From contig NZ_CANRPM010000014.1 in the NCBI RefSeq assembly GCF_947632445.1, positions 1 to 57,806 on the forward strand: a stretch of DNA of 57,806 bases. The letters are read 5' to 3'. Made by a program: the position numbers and the translations under genes. This stretch comes from an uncultured Bacteroides sp. (GTDB taxonomy: Bacteria; Bacteroidota; Bacteroidia; Bacteroidales; Bacteroidaceae). Each line of letters starts with the position of its first letter. The first letter of the stretch is position 1. A model generated the notes under the pieces. That model did no database searches. It was not told where the DNA came from and saw nothing but the letters and a program-made list of their open reading frames with translations. This document shows, piece by piece, positions 37,573 to 46,632 of the stretch.

Positions 37573-39681
37573 TTATTTCTTAGGGCGTATAGCAAAGACC
37601 AACACGCCTGCGGTAGGAATATCTGTGCTTCCTATCAGTACTTTGCTTCCTTCAGGCAGGTTGAAAGTATAAGGACAATCGGCATAGTTCAAGACGATAC
37701 CCATACCGTTGCGGTATTCCAGGGTCACGCCGTAGGGTAAGTCCATGACAGAAATGCCAAGACGGGCGTAGAGCTTTTTCAAAATGTCTTTTTCCAGCAT
37801 TCCGTCATGGCTGTCTACGCCGATATAAGTAATGGTTCCTTTACCGACTTTGCGGAAGGTAACAGCGGGCTTTCCTTCATAAAATTCGCGTATATAGGTG
37901 CACCATACTTCAGCATCCTCTGCGGGCTTTATGATTTCTCCCCAAGTATTCCACTGATATTCCTTCCCATCCATTTGGACAACACCCGGATCCTGGGGCA
38001 ACAACAAATCGTAAAATTCCATTTCGTTGCCGGTCAACGTTGTAAGCATGGAGCCTAAGGGAGCTTCGGGCAAGCGGCCATAACGGTCTTTCTGCGCTGT
38101 ACGGCAGGTAATGACAAGATTTCCTCCATTCTCCACGTAAGCCTTCCATTGCTCCACCAATGCCGGATCCGCCAACTGATAGGCGGGTACGATAACGACC
38201 GGATAATCTGCCAGGTCTTTACTTTCAGAAATAAAATCGACCGGAGCCCCAAAAGATTTCAGTGTACGGTAATATTTGTCGATATGTTCCAACGTATTCC
38301 ACGTAGCATTCTGTTTCTGTCGCTCGATACTCCAGCAATTTTCCGGGTTGAAAAGGATAGCGGTACGACAGGCCAAATAATCAGCCGGTTTGTTTTCGCG
38401 TGGCTGATAATGTTCGCGTAATTGGCGTATTTCCTCCATGAACGTGGCATATTCTTGCCCGCCAGGCGTCACTGTCACGCCGTCCGTCCCCACAATGCCA
38501 TAATGATATTGCTCTGTGCCGTACAGAGGCTGGCGGTAACGATACGTACAAATGAAATCGCTTCCACCGGCAAAAACACTCCAAAGCCAAAGACGCACAG
38601 CACCTGGCAGTGGTTGGGGATTAATGCTTCCCCAATTTACCTGTCCGGGTTGAAGTTCCATCACCCCATAAGTTCCTTGGATAGGACGGAAGAAATCATT
38701 GGCCCAGGCAATGCGCAGCGGGTTACCCACCCGGTATCCTCTTCGCCCGATGCCTTCATTGTCGCCGTAAACCATATAGCGGGTATAACTCTGAAAGTCG
38801 AGAGCCGGACTGCCGCCGATGTGACCTTCGTCATAGTTCGGTATGTAGTTGGTGGTAACCCATTGGTTGCGTGCATATTGTTTGATCAGCAAGCATTGTT
38901 CGTTCAGGAAATCATTGGTCTGCTTCGCGGCAAAACGACGGTAATCCAATATCTGATGATGATTCATAAACATCTGTACACGCTTAGGCAACGTGATTTC
39001 ATCGAAAGAAGAATAGACTTCACTCCAAAAAGCCGTGCCCCAAGCCTCATTCAGTTGACGAATGTCATTATCATATTTTTGGCGCAAAAAGTCGCGGAAA
39101 GCGAGTTCCGCCTGTGGATTGTAATCGAACTGTACCGCAGGTTCATTGTCCAGCTGCCAACCGACGATACGCGGATCGCTGCCATAGTGGCGTGCCAGTT
39201 GTTCAATCATGCGGTAAGCCAGTCTACGATACAACGGCGAAGCAAACGACGCATGCTGACGGGCACCATGATCGAGCACAGTCCCATCCTCGTTTCGCAG
39301 CAGGATTTCAGGATATTTCCGACTCAACCATACAGGCGGCGTAGCGGTAGAAGTACACATGATGACCTTCAGATCATACTTGGCAGCCAGAGCAACAGCA
39401 CGATCCAACCATGCAAAATCGTACACGCCTTCCTGAGGTTCCAGCTGCGCCCATGCAAACTCTGCAAAATGAGTAAATTCAAATCCCAGTTCGTGCATCT
39501 TCTTGAAGTCGCGTTCCCACTGGCTTTCATCCCAATGTTCGGGATAATAATAGACACCGGTCAATGTCAAATTCTTGTCATCGAACCAACGTGAAACTGT
39601 TGTTTGTGCCGATGCGGCAGCAAGTCCCCAAAGCAGAGACAAACAGATAATGGTTGATTTCATAGCAGTTGTTGCTTTCAT
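37573..39681 (-). CDS. Exported GH42 beta-galactosidase
   Basis: A 702-aa enzyme with a signal peptide ending AAASAQ. The GH42 barrel starts LTGVYYYPEHWDESQWERDF. The acid/base is Glu180 in GWQLDNEPAVQ and the nucleophile is probably Glu342 in YGVMELQPGQVNWG. The middle domain shows VIVPAYQLADPALVEQWKAYVENGGNL (trimerisation type). GH42 enzymes cleave beta-1,4/1,3/1,6-galactosides; with its neighbours here it likely trims galactan side chains of pectin. The ATG at 39681 lies 18 nt after the predicted transcription start. Confidence 0.92.
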   Translation of the reverse strand: MKATTAMKSTIICLSLLWGLAAASAQTTVSRWFDDKNLTLTGVYYYPEHWDESQWERDFKKMHELGFEFTHFAEFAWAQLEPQEGVYDFAWLDRAVALAAKYDLKVIMCTSTATPPVWLSRKYPEILLRNEDGTVLDHGARQHASFASPLYRRLAYRMIEQLARHYGSDPRIVGWQLDNEPAVQFDYNPQAELAFRDFLRQKYDNDIRQLNEAWGTAFWSEVYSSFDEITLPKRVQMFMNHHQILDYRRFAAKQTNDFLNEQCLLIKQYARNQWVTTNYIPNYDEGHIGGSPALDFQSYTRYMVYGDNEGIGRRGYRVGNPLRIAWANDFFRPIQGTYGVMELQPGQVNWGSINPQPLPGAVRLWLWSVFAGGSDFICTYRYRQPLYGTEQYHYGIVGTDGVTVTPGGQEYATFMEEIRQLREHYQPRENKPADYLACRTAILFNPENCWSIERQKQNATWNTLEHIDKYYRTLKSFGAPVDFISESKDLADYPVVIVPAYQLADPALVEQWKAYVENGGNLVITCRTAQKDRYGRLPEAPLGSMLTTLTGNEMEFYDLLLPQDPGVVQMDGKEYQWNTWGEIIKPAEDAEVWCTYIREFYEGKPAVTFRKVGKGTITYIGVDSHDGMLEKDILKKLYARLGISVMDLPYGVTLEYRNGMGIVLNYADCPYTFNLPEGSKVLIGSTDIPTAGVLVFAIRPKK

Positions 39682-39705
39682 AATACATGTTTATATCCGA
39701 TAATG

Positions 39706-39713
39706 CAAAGATA
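39706..39713 (-). promoter_or_regulatory. Predicted -7 element for the GH42-GH43 unit
   Basis: TATCTTTG on the reverse strand, a perfect TAnnTTTG match, with TTG about 21 bp upstream (39737-39735). No equally good element was found for the divergent GH2 gene. Confidence 0.55.
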
Positions 39714-39929
39714 ATCCATACGACTGACATTCCCCAACAAAACAGCTGGAGAAACGGACATAATCATAGATTTCTGTACAAAATTATTCTTCATTCGTCT
39801 CTAAACAGTACATAATTCCATCTTTCTGTATGCTTTTCTATTTAGCATTTGCGTCAGATGTCGTAACTTAGCACCCGTTCTCGAAGAAATAATAGACAGA
39901 GCTAAAACAACAACTTAAATCCATATCAC

Positions 39930-42812
39930 ATGAAACATTTTGTAATAAGCATTCTACTTGTGTTGGCCTCCGTAACAGAGGCTTTCGGACAAAACAATCC
40001 ATTGGATCTTTCCGGGACTTGGAAGTTTCAAATTGACCGTGACGACACGGGAGTAAAGGACCGTTGGTTTGGCAAAGAACTGACAACGGATCATATTAAC
40101 CTGCCGGGCAGCATGCCCGAAAAACTGAAGGGTGATGATGTAACAGTCCGTACCCGCTGGACAGGCAGCCTGTACGACAGCTCCTATTATTTTAATCCCT
40201 ACATGGAGAAATATCGGATGGATGGACAGGTAAAACTGCCCTTCTTTCTGACTCCAGACAAGCATTACGTAGGAGTAGCCTGGTATCAGAAAACAGTGCG
40301 AGTACCGGCAAACTGGAAAGGTCAGCGAATTGTACTTTTTTTAGAACGCCCTCACATCGAAACGACGGTATGGGTAGGACAGAAAAAGGTTGGAATGCAG
40401 AACAGTCTCTGTGTCCCCCACATCTACGACCTGACCTCCGTTGTAACTCCCGGCAAGGAATGCCGGATAAGCATCCGGGTAGACAACCGTATCAAAGAGA
40501 TTAACGTAGGTTTAGACTCACACAGTATCACCGACCAGACACAAGGCAACTGGAACGGCATCGTGGGGCGTATGGAATTACAAAGTGTTCCCCAAACCTG
40601 TTTTGAAGATATACAAGTATATCCCAATCTGACAGAGAAAAAAGCCTTAGTTCGTTTCAGCCTGAACGCTTCATCGACAGAGACCGTTGAGATGAGTTTC
40701 TCCGCACGAAGCTTCAATGCCGAGCGGATACATGAAGTCCCCGCCATCGACCTGAAAATCAATGCCAAAAAGGGTATAAATTCTTATGAAGCAGAACTGC
40801 CAATGGGCGATGATTTCCTGACATGGGATGAATTCTCTCCCGCACTCTACCGTCTGACCGCCACCCTAACAGGGCGACACGGAACAGAAACAAAAACAAT
40901 AGAATTCGGTATGCGTGAATTCAAGATTGAAGGAAAGTGGTTCTACGTAAACGGACGAAAAACAATGCTGCGCGGTACGGTAGAGAATTGTGTATTTCCT
41001 CTGACCGGATACGCCCCGATGGACGTGGAGTCATGGGAACGCGTATTCCGCATCTGCCGTGAATACGGTCTGAACCACATGCGTTTCCATTCTTACTGTC
41101 CGCCTGAAGCAGCTTTCCAGGCCGCAGACCGTACCGGATTTTATCTACAGCCGGAAGGTCCAAGCTGGCCCAATCACGGCCCGAAGTTAGGATTAGGACA
41201 ACCGATTGACAAATATCTGATGGACGAAACCATTGCCATGACCCAAGCATACGGCAATCATGCCTCCTTCTGCATGCTGGCCTGCGGAAACGAACCTTCG
41301 GGCCGGTGGGTAGAGTGGGTTACCCGGTTTGTAGACTTCTGGAAAAAGATCGACCCGCGCCGTGTATATACCGGTGCTTCTGTGGGTGGCAGTTGGCAAT
41401 GGCAGCCACACAATCAATATCACGTCAAGGCGGGAGCACGCGGACTGACATGGGCAAAGCAGCAACCCGAAAGCATGTCTGACTTCCGCGCCAACATTGA
41501 TACAGTCAGCCAACCTTTTGTATCACATGAGACGGGACAATGGTGTGCCTTCCCCGATTTCAACGAGATACGGAAATACACAGGTGTGAACAAGGCACGA
41601 AACTTTGAAATCTTCCGGGACTTACTGCGCGACAACAACATGGCCGAGCTGGGACATGACTTTATGATGGCTTCAGGCAAACTGCAAGCTCTCTGTTACA
41701 AGCATGAGATAGAAAAGACCATGCGTACTCCCGACTATGCAGGCTTCCAGTTGTTGGCACTCAATGACTACACCGGACAAGGTACGGCTTTAGTAGGTAT
41801 TCTTGATGCTTTCTTCGATGAAAAAGGCTACATCGACGCCCCGGCCTTCCGTCGCTTCTGCAGCCCTACCGTCCCCTTGGCACGCATTCCGAAGTTCACT
41901 TATACAAACGCCGAGACTTTCCGGGCCGATGTCGAAGTAGCCCATTTCGGTTCCGCTCCACTGACAAACGCTGAAATCACCTATATCATACAAGATACTT
42001 ATGGAAAAGTATATACCGAGGGTATCATAAATCGCAAGGATATTCCCATCGGCAATCTTTATTCTTTGGGACACGTGGAATTTCCGCTTACAGGTATTGA
42101 TACGCCGCGTAAACTGAATTTTGAAGTACGCATTGAAGGGACTGAAGCCGTCAACGACTGGGAGTTCTGGGTATATCCCGCCCAAGTTGAAGCGACTGAA
42201 GGCGATGTCTATACAACAGATACATTGGATGCAAAGGCTCTTACCGTATTAAAGGAAGGCGGCAAAGTACTGATTACAGCCGGACGCAATGTAAAATATG
42301 GCAAAGAAGTACAACAATATTTTACGCCTGTATTCTGGAATACATCCTGGTTTAAGATGCGTCCGCCGCATACCACCGGTATTTTTGTAAACGAATACCA
42401 TCCTCTGTTTCACGAATTTCCTACGGAATACCATAGTAACCTGCAATGGTGGGAATTGCTGAACCGTACTCCAGTAATGCAGTTCACGGATTTTCCTGCA
42501 GATTTCCAACCCCTGATACAAAGTATTGATACCTGGTTTCTCAGCCGCAAGATCGGTGTGCTTTTCGAAGCAAAAGTATTGAACGGACGACTGATAATGA
42601 CGACGTTGGACCTGACTTCCCGGCCGGAAGAGCGCGTAGTGGCCCGTCAGTTGCGGAAAGCCGTCTACGATTATATGAACTCTGACTATTTCCGACCGGA
42701 CTTTAAGGTATCACCTGAGCAAATAGGACAACTATTCACCAAAGAAGCCGGAGCAGTGAGTTCCTATACCAACGATTCGCCTGACGAACTGAAACCTAAG
42801 AAAGTATTTTAA
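39930..42812 (+). CDS. Exported GH2 family glycoside hydrolase
   Basis: A 960-aa protein with a signal peptide (residues 1-20). The sugar-binding jelly-roll spans about 25-220 (GTWKFQIDRDD, AWYQKTVRVPANWKGQRIVLFLERPH split here by context), an immunoglobulin-like domain follows, then the catalytic barrel with acid/base Glu455 (CGNEPSG) and nucleophile Glu534 (SHETGQW). GH2 covers beta-galactosidase, beta-glucuronidase and related activities; the substrate is not fixed by sequence alone. It starts the rightward unit with the CE12 gene, 20 nt upstream of it. Confidence 0.9.
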   Translation: MKHFVISILLVLASVTEAFGQNNPLDLSGTWKFQIDRDDTGVKDRWFGKELTTDHINLPGSMPEKLKGDDVTVRTRWTGSLYDSSYYFNPYMEKYRMDGQVKLPFFLTPDKHYVGVAWYQKTVRVPANWKGQRIVLFLERPHIETTVWVGQKKVGMQNSLCVPHIYDLTSVVTPGKECRISIRVDNRIKEINVGLDSHSITDQTQGNWNGIVGRMELQSVPQTCFEDIQVYPNLTEKKALVRFSLNASSTETVEMSFSARSFNAERIHEVPAIDLKINAKKGINSYEAELPMGDDFLTWDEFSPALYRLTATLTGRHGTETKTIEFGMREFKIEGKWFYVNGRKTMLRGTVENCVFPLTGYAPMDVESWERVFRICREYGLNHMRFHSYCPPEAAFQAADRTGFYLQPEGPSWPNHGPKLGLGQPIDKYLMDETIAMTQAYGNHASFCMLACGNEPSGRWVEWVTRFVDFWKKIDPRRVYTGASVGGSWQWQPHNQYHVKAGARGLTWAKQQPESMSDFRANIDTVSQPFVSHETGQWCAFPDFNEIRKYTGVNKARNFEIFRDLLRDNNMAELGHDFMMASGKLQALCYKHEIEKTMRTPDYAGFQLLALNDYTGQGTALVGILDAFFDEKGYIDAPAFRRFCSPTVPLARIPKFTYTNAETFRADVEVAHFGSAPLTNAEITYIIQDTYGKVYTEGIINRKDIPIGNLYSLGHVEFPLTGIDTPRKLNFEVRIEGTEAVNDWEFWVYPAQVEATEGDVYTTDTLDAKALTVLKEGGKVLITAGRNVKYGKEVQQYFTPVFWNTSWFKMRPPHTTGIFVNEYHPLFHEFPTEYHSNLQWWELLNRTPVMQFTDFPADFQPLIQSIDTWFLSRKIGVLFEAKVLNGRLIMTTLDLTSRPEERVVARQLRKAVYDYMNSDYFRPDFKVSPEQIGQLFTKEAGAVSSYTNDSPDELKPKKVF

Positions 42813-42832
42813 CAATAGAACGAGATAATAAT

Positions 42833-44074
42833 ATGATGAAAAAGTATTTATGGATTTCCCTATTAGGGTTTGGGCTGTCGGCTACGGCTCAAACCGAAAT
42901 GAAGACCTATCTTCTAAACGAAGCGCCACGCTACAGTGAAGAAACAGGCTACGGCTATGACCTGATAGAAACACCTGCCAAAGGCAGTCAATCACCGTTT
43001 TTCTTTTCTGTTCGTGTACCCGATGGCAATTATAAGGTAACCGTCCGCTTAGGCAGCCGTAAGCAAGCAGGCATTACTACTGTCAGAGCAGAATCGCGCC
43101 GTCTGTTCATCGAAAGCGTGCCAACCAAAAAGAAAGAATTTATAGAGCGCACTTTTATAGTCAACAAACGGAATACCCACATCGCTGGCAACGAATACGT
43201 ACAGATTAAACCCCGGGAAAAACGGAAACTGAACTGGGACGACAAACTGACACTGGAATTCAATGGTAGTGCACCTGTTTGTGAAAGTATTACCATAGAG
43301 CCTGCCGACACAGCGGTTACCACCGTCTTCCTTTGCGGTAACAGTACGGTAGTCGATCAGGATAACGAGCCATGGGCCAGTTGGGGACAGATGATTCCTT
43401 ATTTTTTCGACACCAACGTCAGCATAGCCAACTATGCGGAAAGTGGCGAAAGTGCCAATACCTTCATTGCTGCCGGCCGGTTAAAGAAAGCCTTGAGTCA
43501 AATGAAAAAGGGCGATTACCTGTTCATGGAATTTGGTCACAATGACCAAAAACAAAAAGGTCCGGGCAAGGGTGCCTACTATTCGTTTATGACCAGTCTG
43601 AAGACTTTTATTGACGAAGCTCGTCTGCGCGGCGTGCATCCTGTTCTGGTAACGCCGACCCAGCGGCGATCTTTTGGGCCCGACGGCCGCATCCGCGACA
43701 CCCATGAAGACTATCCCGAAGCTATGCGTTGGCTGGCCGAGAAAGAAAATGTGCCATTGATTGACTTGAACGAAATGACCCGCACACTCTATGAGGCTAT
43801 GGGTGCAGAACCTTCGAAACGTGCCTTTGTTCACTATCCCGCCGGCTCCTACCCCGGCCAGACGCAGGATTTCGCAGACAACACCCATTTCAACCCCTAT
43901 GGTGCCTACGAGATAGCCCGCTGTATCGTAGAAGGACTGAAAACACGAGTACCGGACCTGGCGCGTCATTTGAAGCCATTCCCTGCCTTCAACCCAGCTC
44001 ATCCCGACAACCCTGACAACTTCCATTGGGATGATTCTCCCTTTACGGAAATAGAGAAACCTGACGGGAATTAA
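42833..44074 (+). CDS. Rhamnogalacturonan acetylesterase-like SGNH hydrolase (CE12 type)
   Basis: A 413-aa exported protein. After the signal peptide comes a beta-sandwich, CBM-like domain (residues 22-160: FFFSVRVPDGNYKVTVRLGS). The SGNH hydrolase domain has block I FLCGNSTVVDQ (nucleophile Ser171), block III MEFGHNDQK, and block V DNTHFNPYG with Asp349 and His352. CE12 enzymes remove acetyl groups from rhamnogalacturonan. Block I reads GNS rather than the usual GDS. Linkage to GH2, GH42 and GH43 genes suits a rhamnogalacturonan-I locus. Confidence 0.88.
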   Translation: MMKKYLWISLLGFGLSATAQTEMKTYLLNEAPRYSEETGYGYDLIETPAKGSQSPFFFSVRVPDGNYKVTVRLGSRKQAGITTVRAESRRLFIESVPTKKKEFIERTFIVNKRNTHIAGNEYVQIKPREKRKLNWDDKLTLEFNGSAPVCESITIEPADTAVTTVFLCGNSTVVDQDNEPWASWGQMIPYFFDTNVSIANYAESGESANTFIAAGRLKKALSQMKKGDYLFMEFGHNDQKQKGPGKGAYYSFMTSLKTFIDEARLRGVHPVLVTPTQRRSFGPDGRIRDTHEDYPEAMRWLAEKENVPLIDLNEMTRTLYEAMGAEPSKRAFVHYPAGSYPGQTQDFADNTHFNPYGAYEIARCIVEGLKTRVPDLARHLKPFPAFNPAHPDNPDNFHWDDSPFTEIEKPDGN

Positions 44075-44131
44075 TGATTTCACACCCTAAGAGGCCCGTT
44101 ATCTTCGTCCCAATTCGATACGAGCTCCTAA

Positions 44132-44510
44132 ATGGATGGTAAGCAGGAGTTCCTTACCGTTGACGAGATGAAGACCCTTATAGCGACGGAGTGCCCGAGG
44201 GAGGACGCGAAACGTGCATATCTGTTCGCCTGTTATTGTGGATTGAGACTCAGCGATGTTTACGCGTTCCGTTGGCGTGACCTGTCCAAAGACAGTGAAC
44301 AGTGACGTGCTTCTGTCGTGATGCAGAAAACCGCCATACCGATATTCCTTCCCCTCCCCTCACAGGAGATGAAGTGGTCGGCGGAACGTGGCGAAGCCCC
44401 GGATGACGGCAAGGTGTTTGACGGTCTGATACCGAACCAAACATAAACAAGGTACTAGCCAAATGGACAAAAGCCGCTGGTATCACCAAAAAAATCACCA
44501 TCTCAGAGCC
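44132..44510 (+). pseudogene. Decayed tyrosine recombinase
   Basis: From ATG 44132 the frame reads QEFLTVDEMKTLIATECP and CGLRLSDVYAFRWRDLSKD, the start of an integrase catalytic domain including its first Arg, then stops at 44303-44305. Further on, the shifted frames give DDGKVFDGL and INKVLAKWTKAAGITKKIT, the typical following segment, with a stop between. The C-terminal HxxR and Tyr boxes are missing. It is the relic of an earlier integration, just upstream of an intact recombinase. Confidence 0.75.
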
Positions 44511-44956
44511 TTTGACCATAGCTTTCCGGCATCCCGATTTTAGGTAATTTCCAGTTAGCACGCATAGTACTATTGACGTGACAAATTGTCGGATGCGACT
44601 TTTGTTTCTTTTCTTGCTTATTGTAAGTATGTCGTGATTGATATTTTTTGCTCATATCCCTCATGTTTTAGAATTGAGTATCACGAAAGGGCGTAGATAT
44701 AACTGCCTTTCTACCCATACCACGCTTTATGTCACTGAACTATCGTTGAATCAATACAGGCTTCATTCTCATATCTGTCTTTCTCCCTAACGGAACTACA
44801 CAGCATGACAGTTAGCTGCGCATTCCGATTCTCTGAAATGCTATTTTCGCTTTCCCTTTCGGTCTGAGCTTATTCAGTCGGGAGTAGAGCATATTATATT
44901 CTGTCCTAATCTATTGCTATAGAGATATTTACTATGCGAACATTCTATACGCACAC
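44511..44956. other. Gene-poor gap between the integrase relic and the intact recombinase
   Basis: No gene is supported. Short frames occur on both strands without recognisable motifs. It is probably degraded mobile-element DNA. Confidence 0.4.
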
Positions 44957-45151
44957 ATGATTGTATTGAGGCTGATACTTGCCACATTTTTTGCCATCGT
45001 CATATTCGCCAACGTGAAGTTGCGGCATTCCAGGACATTGCCCAAAATAATAGTATTTCACGCTGGATTAATAGTCTTGATACATGCCGTTACTATATTC
45101 GCCATTTATAAAGAGAAACAGAAATATAACAAAAAGCAATGGCAACAGTAA
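44957..45151 (+). CDS. Possible small membrane protein
   Basis: A 64-aa frame with two hydrophobic segments (VLRLILATFFAIVIFANV and IIVFHAGLIVLIHAVTIFAIY) and a basic tail. Its end overlaps the recombinase start by 13 nt, which could couple translation. There is no family match and no clear promoter, so it may be chance. Confidence 0.35.
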   Translation: MIVLRLILATFFAIVIFANVKLRHSRTLPKIIVFHAGLIVLIHAVTIFAIYKEKQKYNKKQWQQ

Positions 45152-46344
45152 AAGTAAAATTCCGCCCGTCCTCTGTCAATGACAAGGAGGGTACAATCTA
45201 TTATCAGGTTATCCACAACAGGGTAGCTCGTCAAGTGGCAACTGATTATAAAGTGTATGCGTGTGAATGGGACAGGACGTATAACCGCATTGTTTCAACA
45301 TGGCAGAGCCCGAGGACAAAATATCTCCTTTCTTTACAGGGGAAGATACGGTGCGACACGGAGTGTTTTAACCGCATCATAACAAATCTCATGCGGAAGG
45401 GCGTATATTTCAGCACAGAGGATATAGTGGGCGGATTCAGATCGCTCACATCTCGCCTGTCCTTTTTTAATTTCATGGGAGAGACAATCACCAAACTCAG
45501 GCATGATGGCAGGATACGCACAAGTGAGACTTACCAGTACGCGCTCAATAGTTTCTCGCGGTTCCGAAACAACGAAGACGTATCGATTGGTGCTTTCAGC
45601 CGAGAACTGATGGAGTCATACGACGCTTATCTTCAGGTGAGAGGCCTTGTTCCCAATTCAAGGTCATTCCATATGCGGATATTGCGTGCCGTGTACAACA
45701 AGGCACGTGAACAGGGGCTAACAGAGGCGTCATGCAACCCGTTCTCCCATGTGTACACGGGAGTGGACAAAACCACCAAACGAGCGGTAGGTATAGACAC
45801 GATAAAGCGGATTAAAGATTTGGATCTGACAACGGACAAACCAGCGAACTATGCTCGCGATATATTCATGCTCTCCTTTTATATGCGTGGAATGAGTTTC
45901 ATTGATCTCGCCTATCTGAAGAAATCCGAACTATCGGATGGCGTTGTGACTTACCGTCGCCGCAAGACCGGGCAGAAAGTCACAGTCAGGTGGACAAGGA
46001 AGATGCAGGAAATCCTTGATAAATATCCCGAAAACGAAACAGAGTATCTTTTCCCTGTTATCACATCCCGCACTGCAAATCCACGCAACCAATACAGGAA
46101 TCGTCACTATGTAATAAACAGGAACCTGAAAACTGTGGCGCAGAAAATCGGATTGCAGATGCCTTTAACTACATACGTTGCGCGTCACAGTTGGGCCTCT
46201 ATTGCCAAATCAATGGGTATTTCTATTAGCGTCATAAGTGAAGGACTCGGACATGACAATGAACAGACAACACGGATTTACCTTGCCTCGCTCGACACTT
46301 CGGCAGTGGATAGGGCCAATGACATTATCCTGTCGGCCTTATAA
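45139..46344 (+). CDS. Tyrosine site-specific recombinase adjacent to an invertible segment
   Basis: A 401-aa tyrosine recombinase. The N-terminal arm-binding domain begins VKVKFRPSSVNDKEGTIYYQ, a core-binding SAM-like domain follows (about residues 105-200), then the catalytic domain. The first Arg is expected in the FYMRGMSFIDLAYLKKSEL region, and the second box is YVARHSWASIAKSMG (HxxR-like). The third is GLGHDNEQTTRIYLASL with the nucleophilic Tyr. The stop is 51 bp from a 20-bp inverted repeat enclosing promoter sequences, the layout of Bacteroides Tsr/Mpi-type invertases. It probably flips that segment. Confidence 0.9.
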   Translation: MATVKVKFRPSSVNDKEGTIYYQVIHNRVARQVATDYKVYACEWDRTYNRIVSTWQSPRTKYLLSLQGKIRCDTECFNRIITNLMRKGVYFSTEDIVGGFRSLTSRLSFFNFMGETITKLRHDGRIRTSETYQYALNSFSRFRNNEDVSIGAFSRELMESYDAYLQVRGLVPNSRSFHMRILRAVYNKAREQGLTEASCNPFSHVYTGVDKTTKRAVGIDTIKRIKDLDLTTDKPANYARDIFMLSFYMRGMSFIDLAYLKKSELSDGVVTYRRRKTGQKVTVRWTRKMQEILDKYPENETEYLFPVITSRTANPRNQYRNRHYVINRNLKTVAQKIGLQMPLTTYVARHSWASIAKSMGISISVISEGLGHDNEQTTRIYLASLDTSAVDRANDIILSAL

Positions 46345-46395
46345 CAGATGGGGTGGAATCAGGAATTCACAGGAATTTGTTGAGTAAATATGTAA

Positions 46396-46415
46396 AACTC
46401 TTAGCAAGAGTTACC
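46396..46415 (+). repeat. Left inverted repeat of the invertible segment
   Basis: AACTCTTAGCAAGAGTTACC, the exact reverse complement of 46570-46589. It contains an internal AACTCTT/AAGAGTT palindrome with a 3-bp spacer, as expected for a recombinase core site. Confidence 0.9.
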
Positions 46416-46569
46416 TATTCGATTGCAAAGGTAATAAAAAAACTTTTTTAAACAAGCGATTGCCAATAAAAATTTCGGGAGAATTTTTATCACAAGGCTA
46501 TTTTGTTGTGCATATATTCATGGTTATCTTTATATAATAATTTGATTGTCAGTGCATTTATTTAATATT
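46416..46569. promoter_or_regulatory. Predicted invertible promoter segment (154 bp)
   Basis: The segment lies between perfect 20-bp inverted repeats. On the reverse strand it holds CTTG (46456-46453), a 19-bp spacer and TACCTTTG (46433-46426), a full -7 match that now points left, away from the operon. On the forward strand it holds TTTG (46502-46505), a 19-bp spacer and TATCTTTA (46525-46532), a weaker match pointing right. Inversion would place the strong promoter's -7 at about 46552-46559, reading into the gene at 46633. The orientation shown therefore looks off, or weakly on, for the operon. Confidence 0.75.
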
Positions 46570-46589
46570 GGTAACTCTTGCTAAGAGTT
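46570..46589 (-). repeat. Right inverted repeat of the invertible segment
   Basis: GGTAACTCTTGCTAAGAGTT, the exact reverse complement of 46396-46415. The identity ends abruptly on both sides of each copy. Confidence 0.9.
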
Positions 46590-46632
46590 GCATAATTCCA
46601 GAATAAAATGATATTACAAAAAATCTTAATAT

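Noticed and set aside
38422..39594. Forward frame (390 codons) opposite the GH42 gene
   Set aside because: It lies wholly within a clear beta-galactosidase gene and has no domain signature.
44250..44561. Reverse frame of 103 codons in the integrase relic
   Set aside because: Composition and position show it is the opposite strand of the decayed recombinase, without homology of its own.
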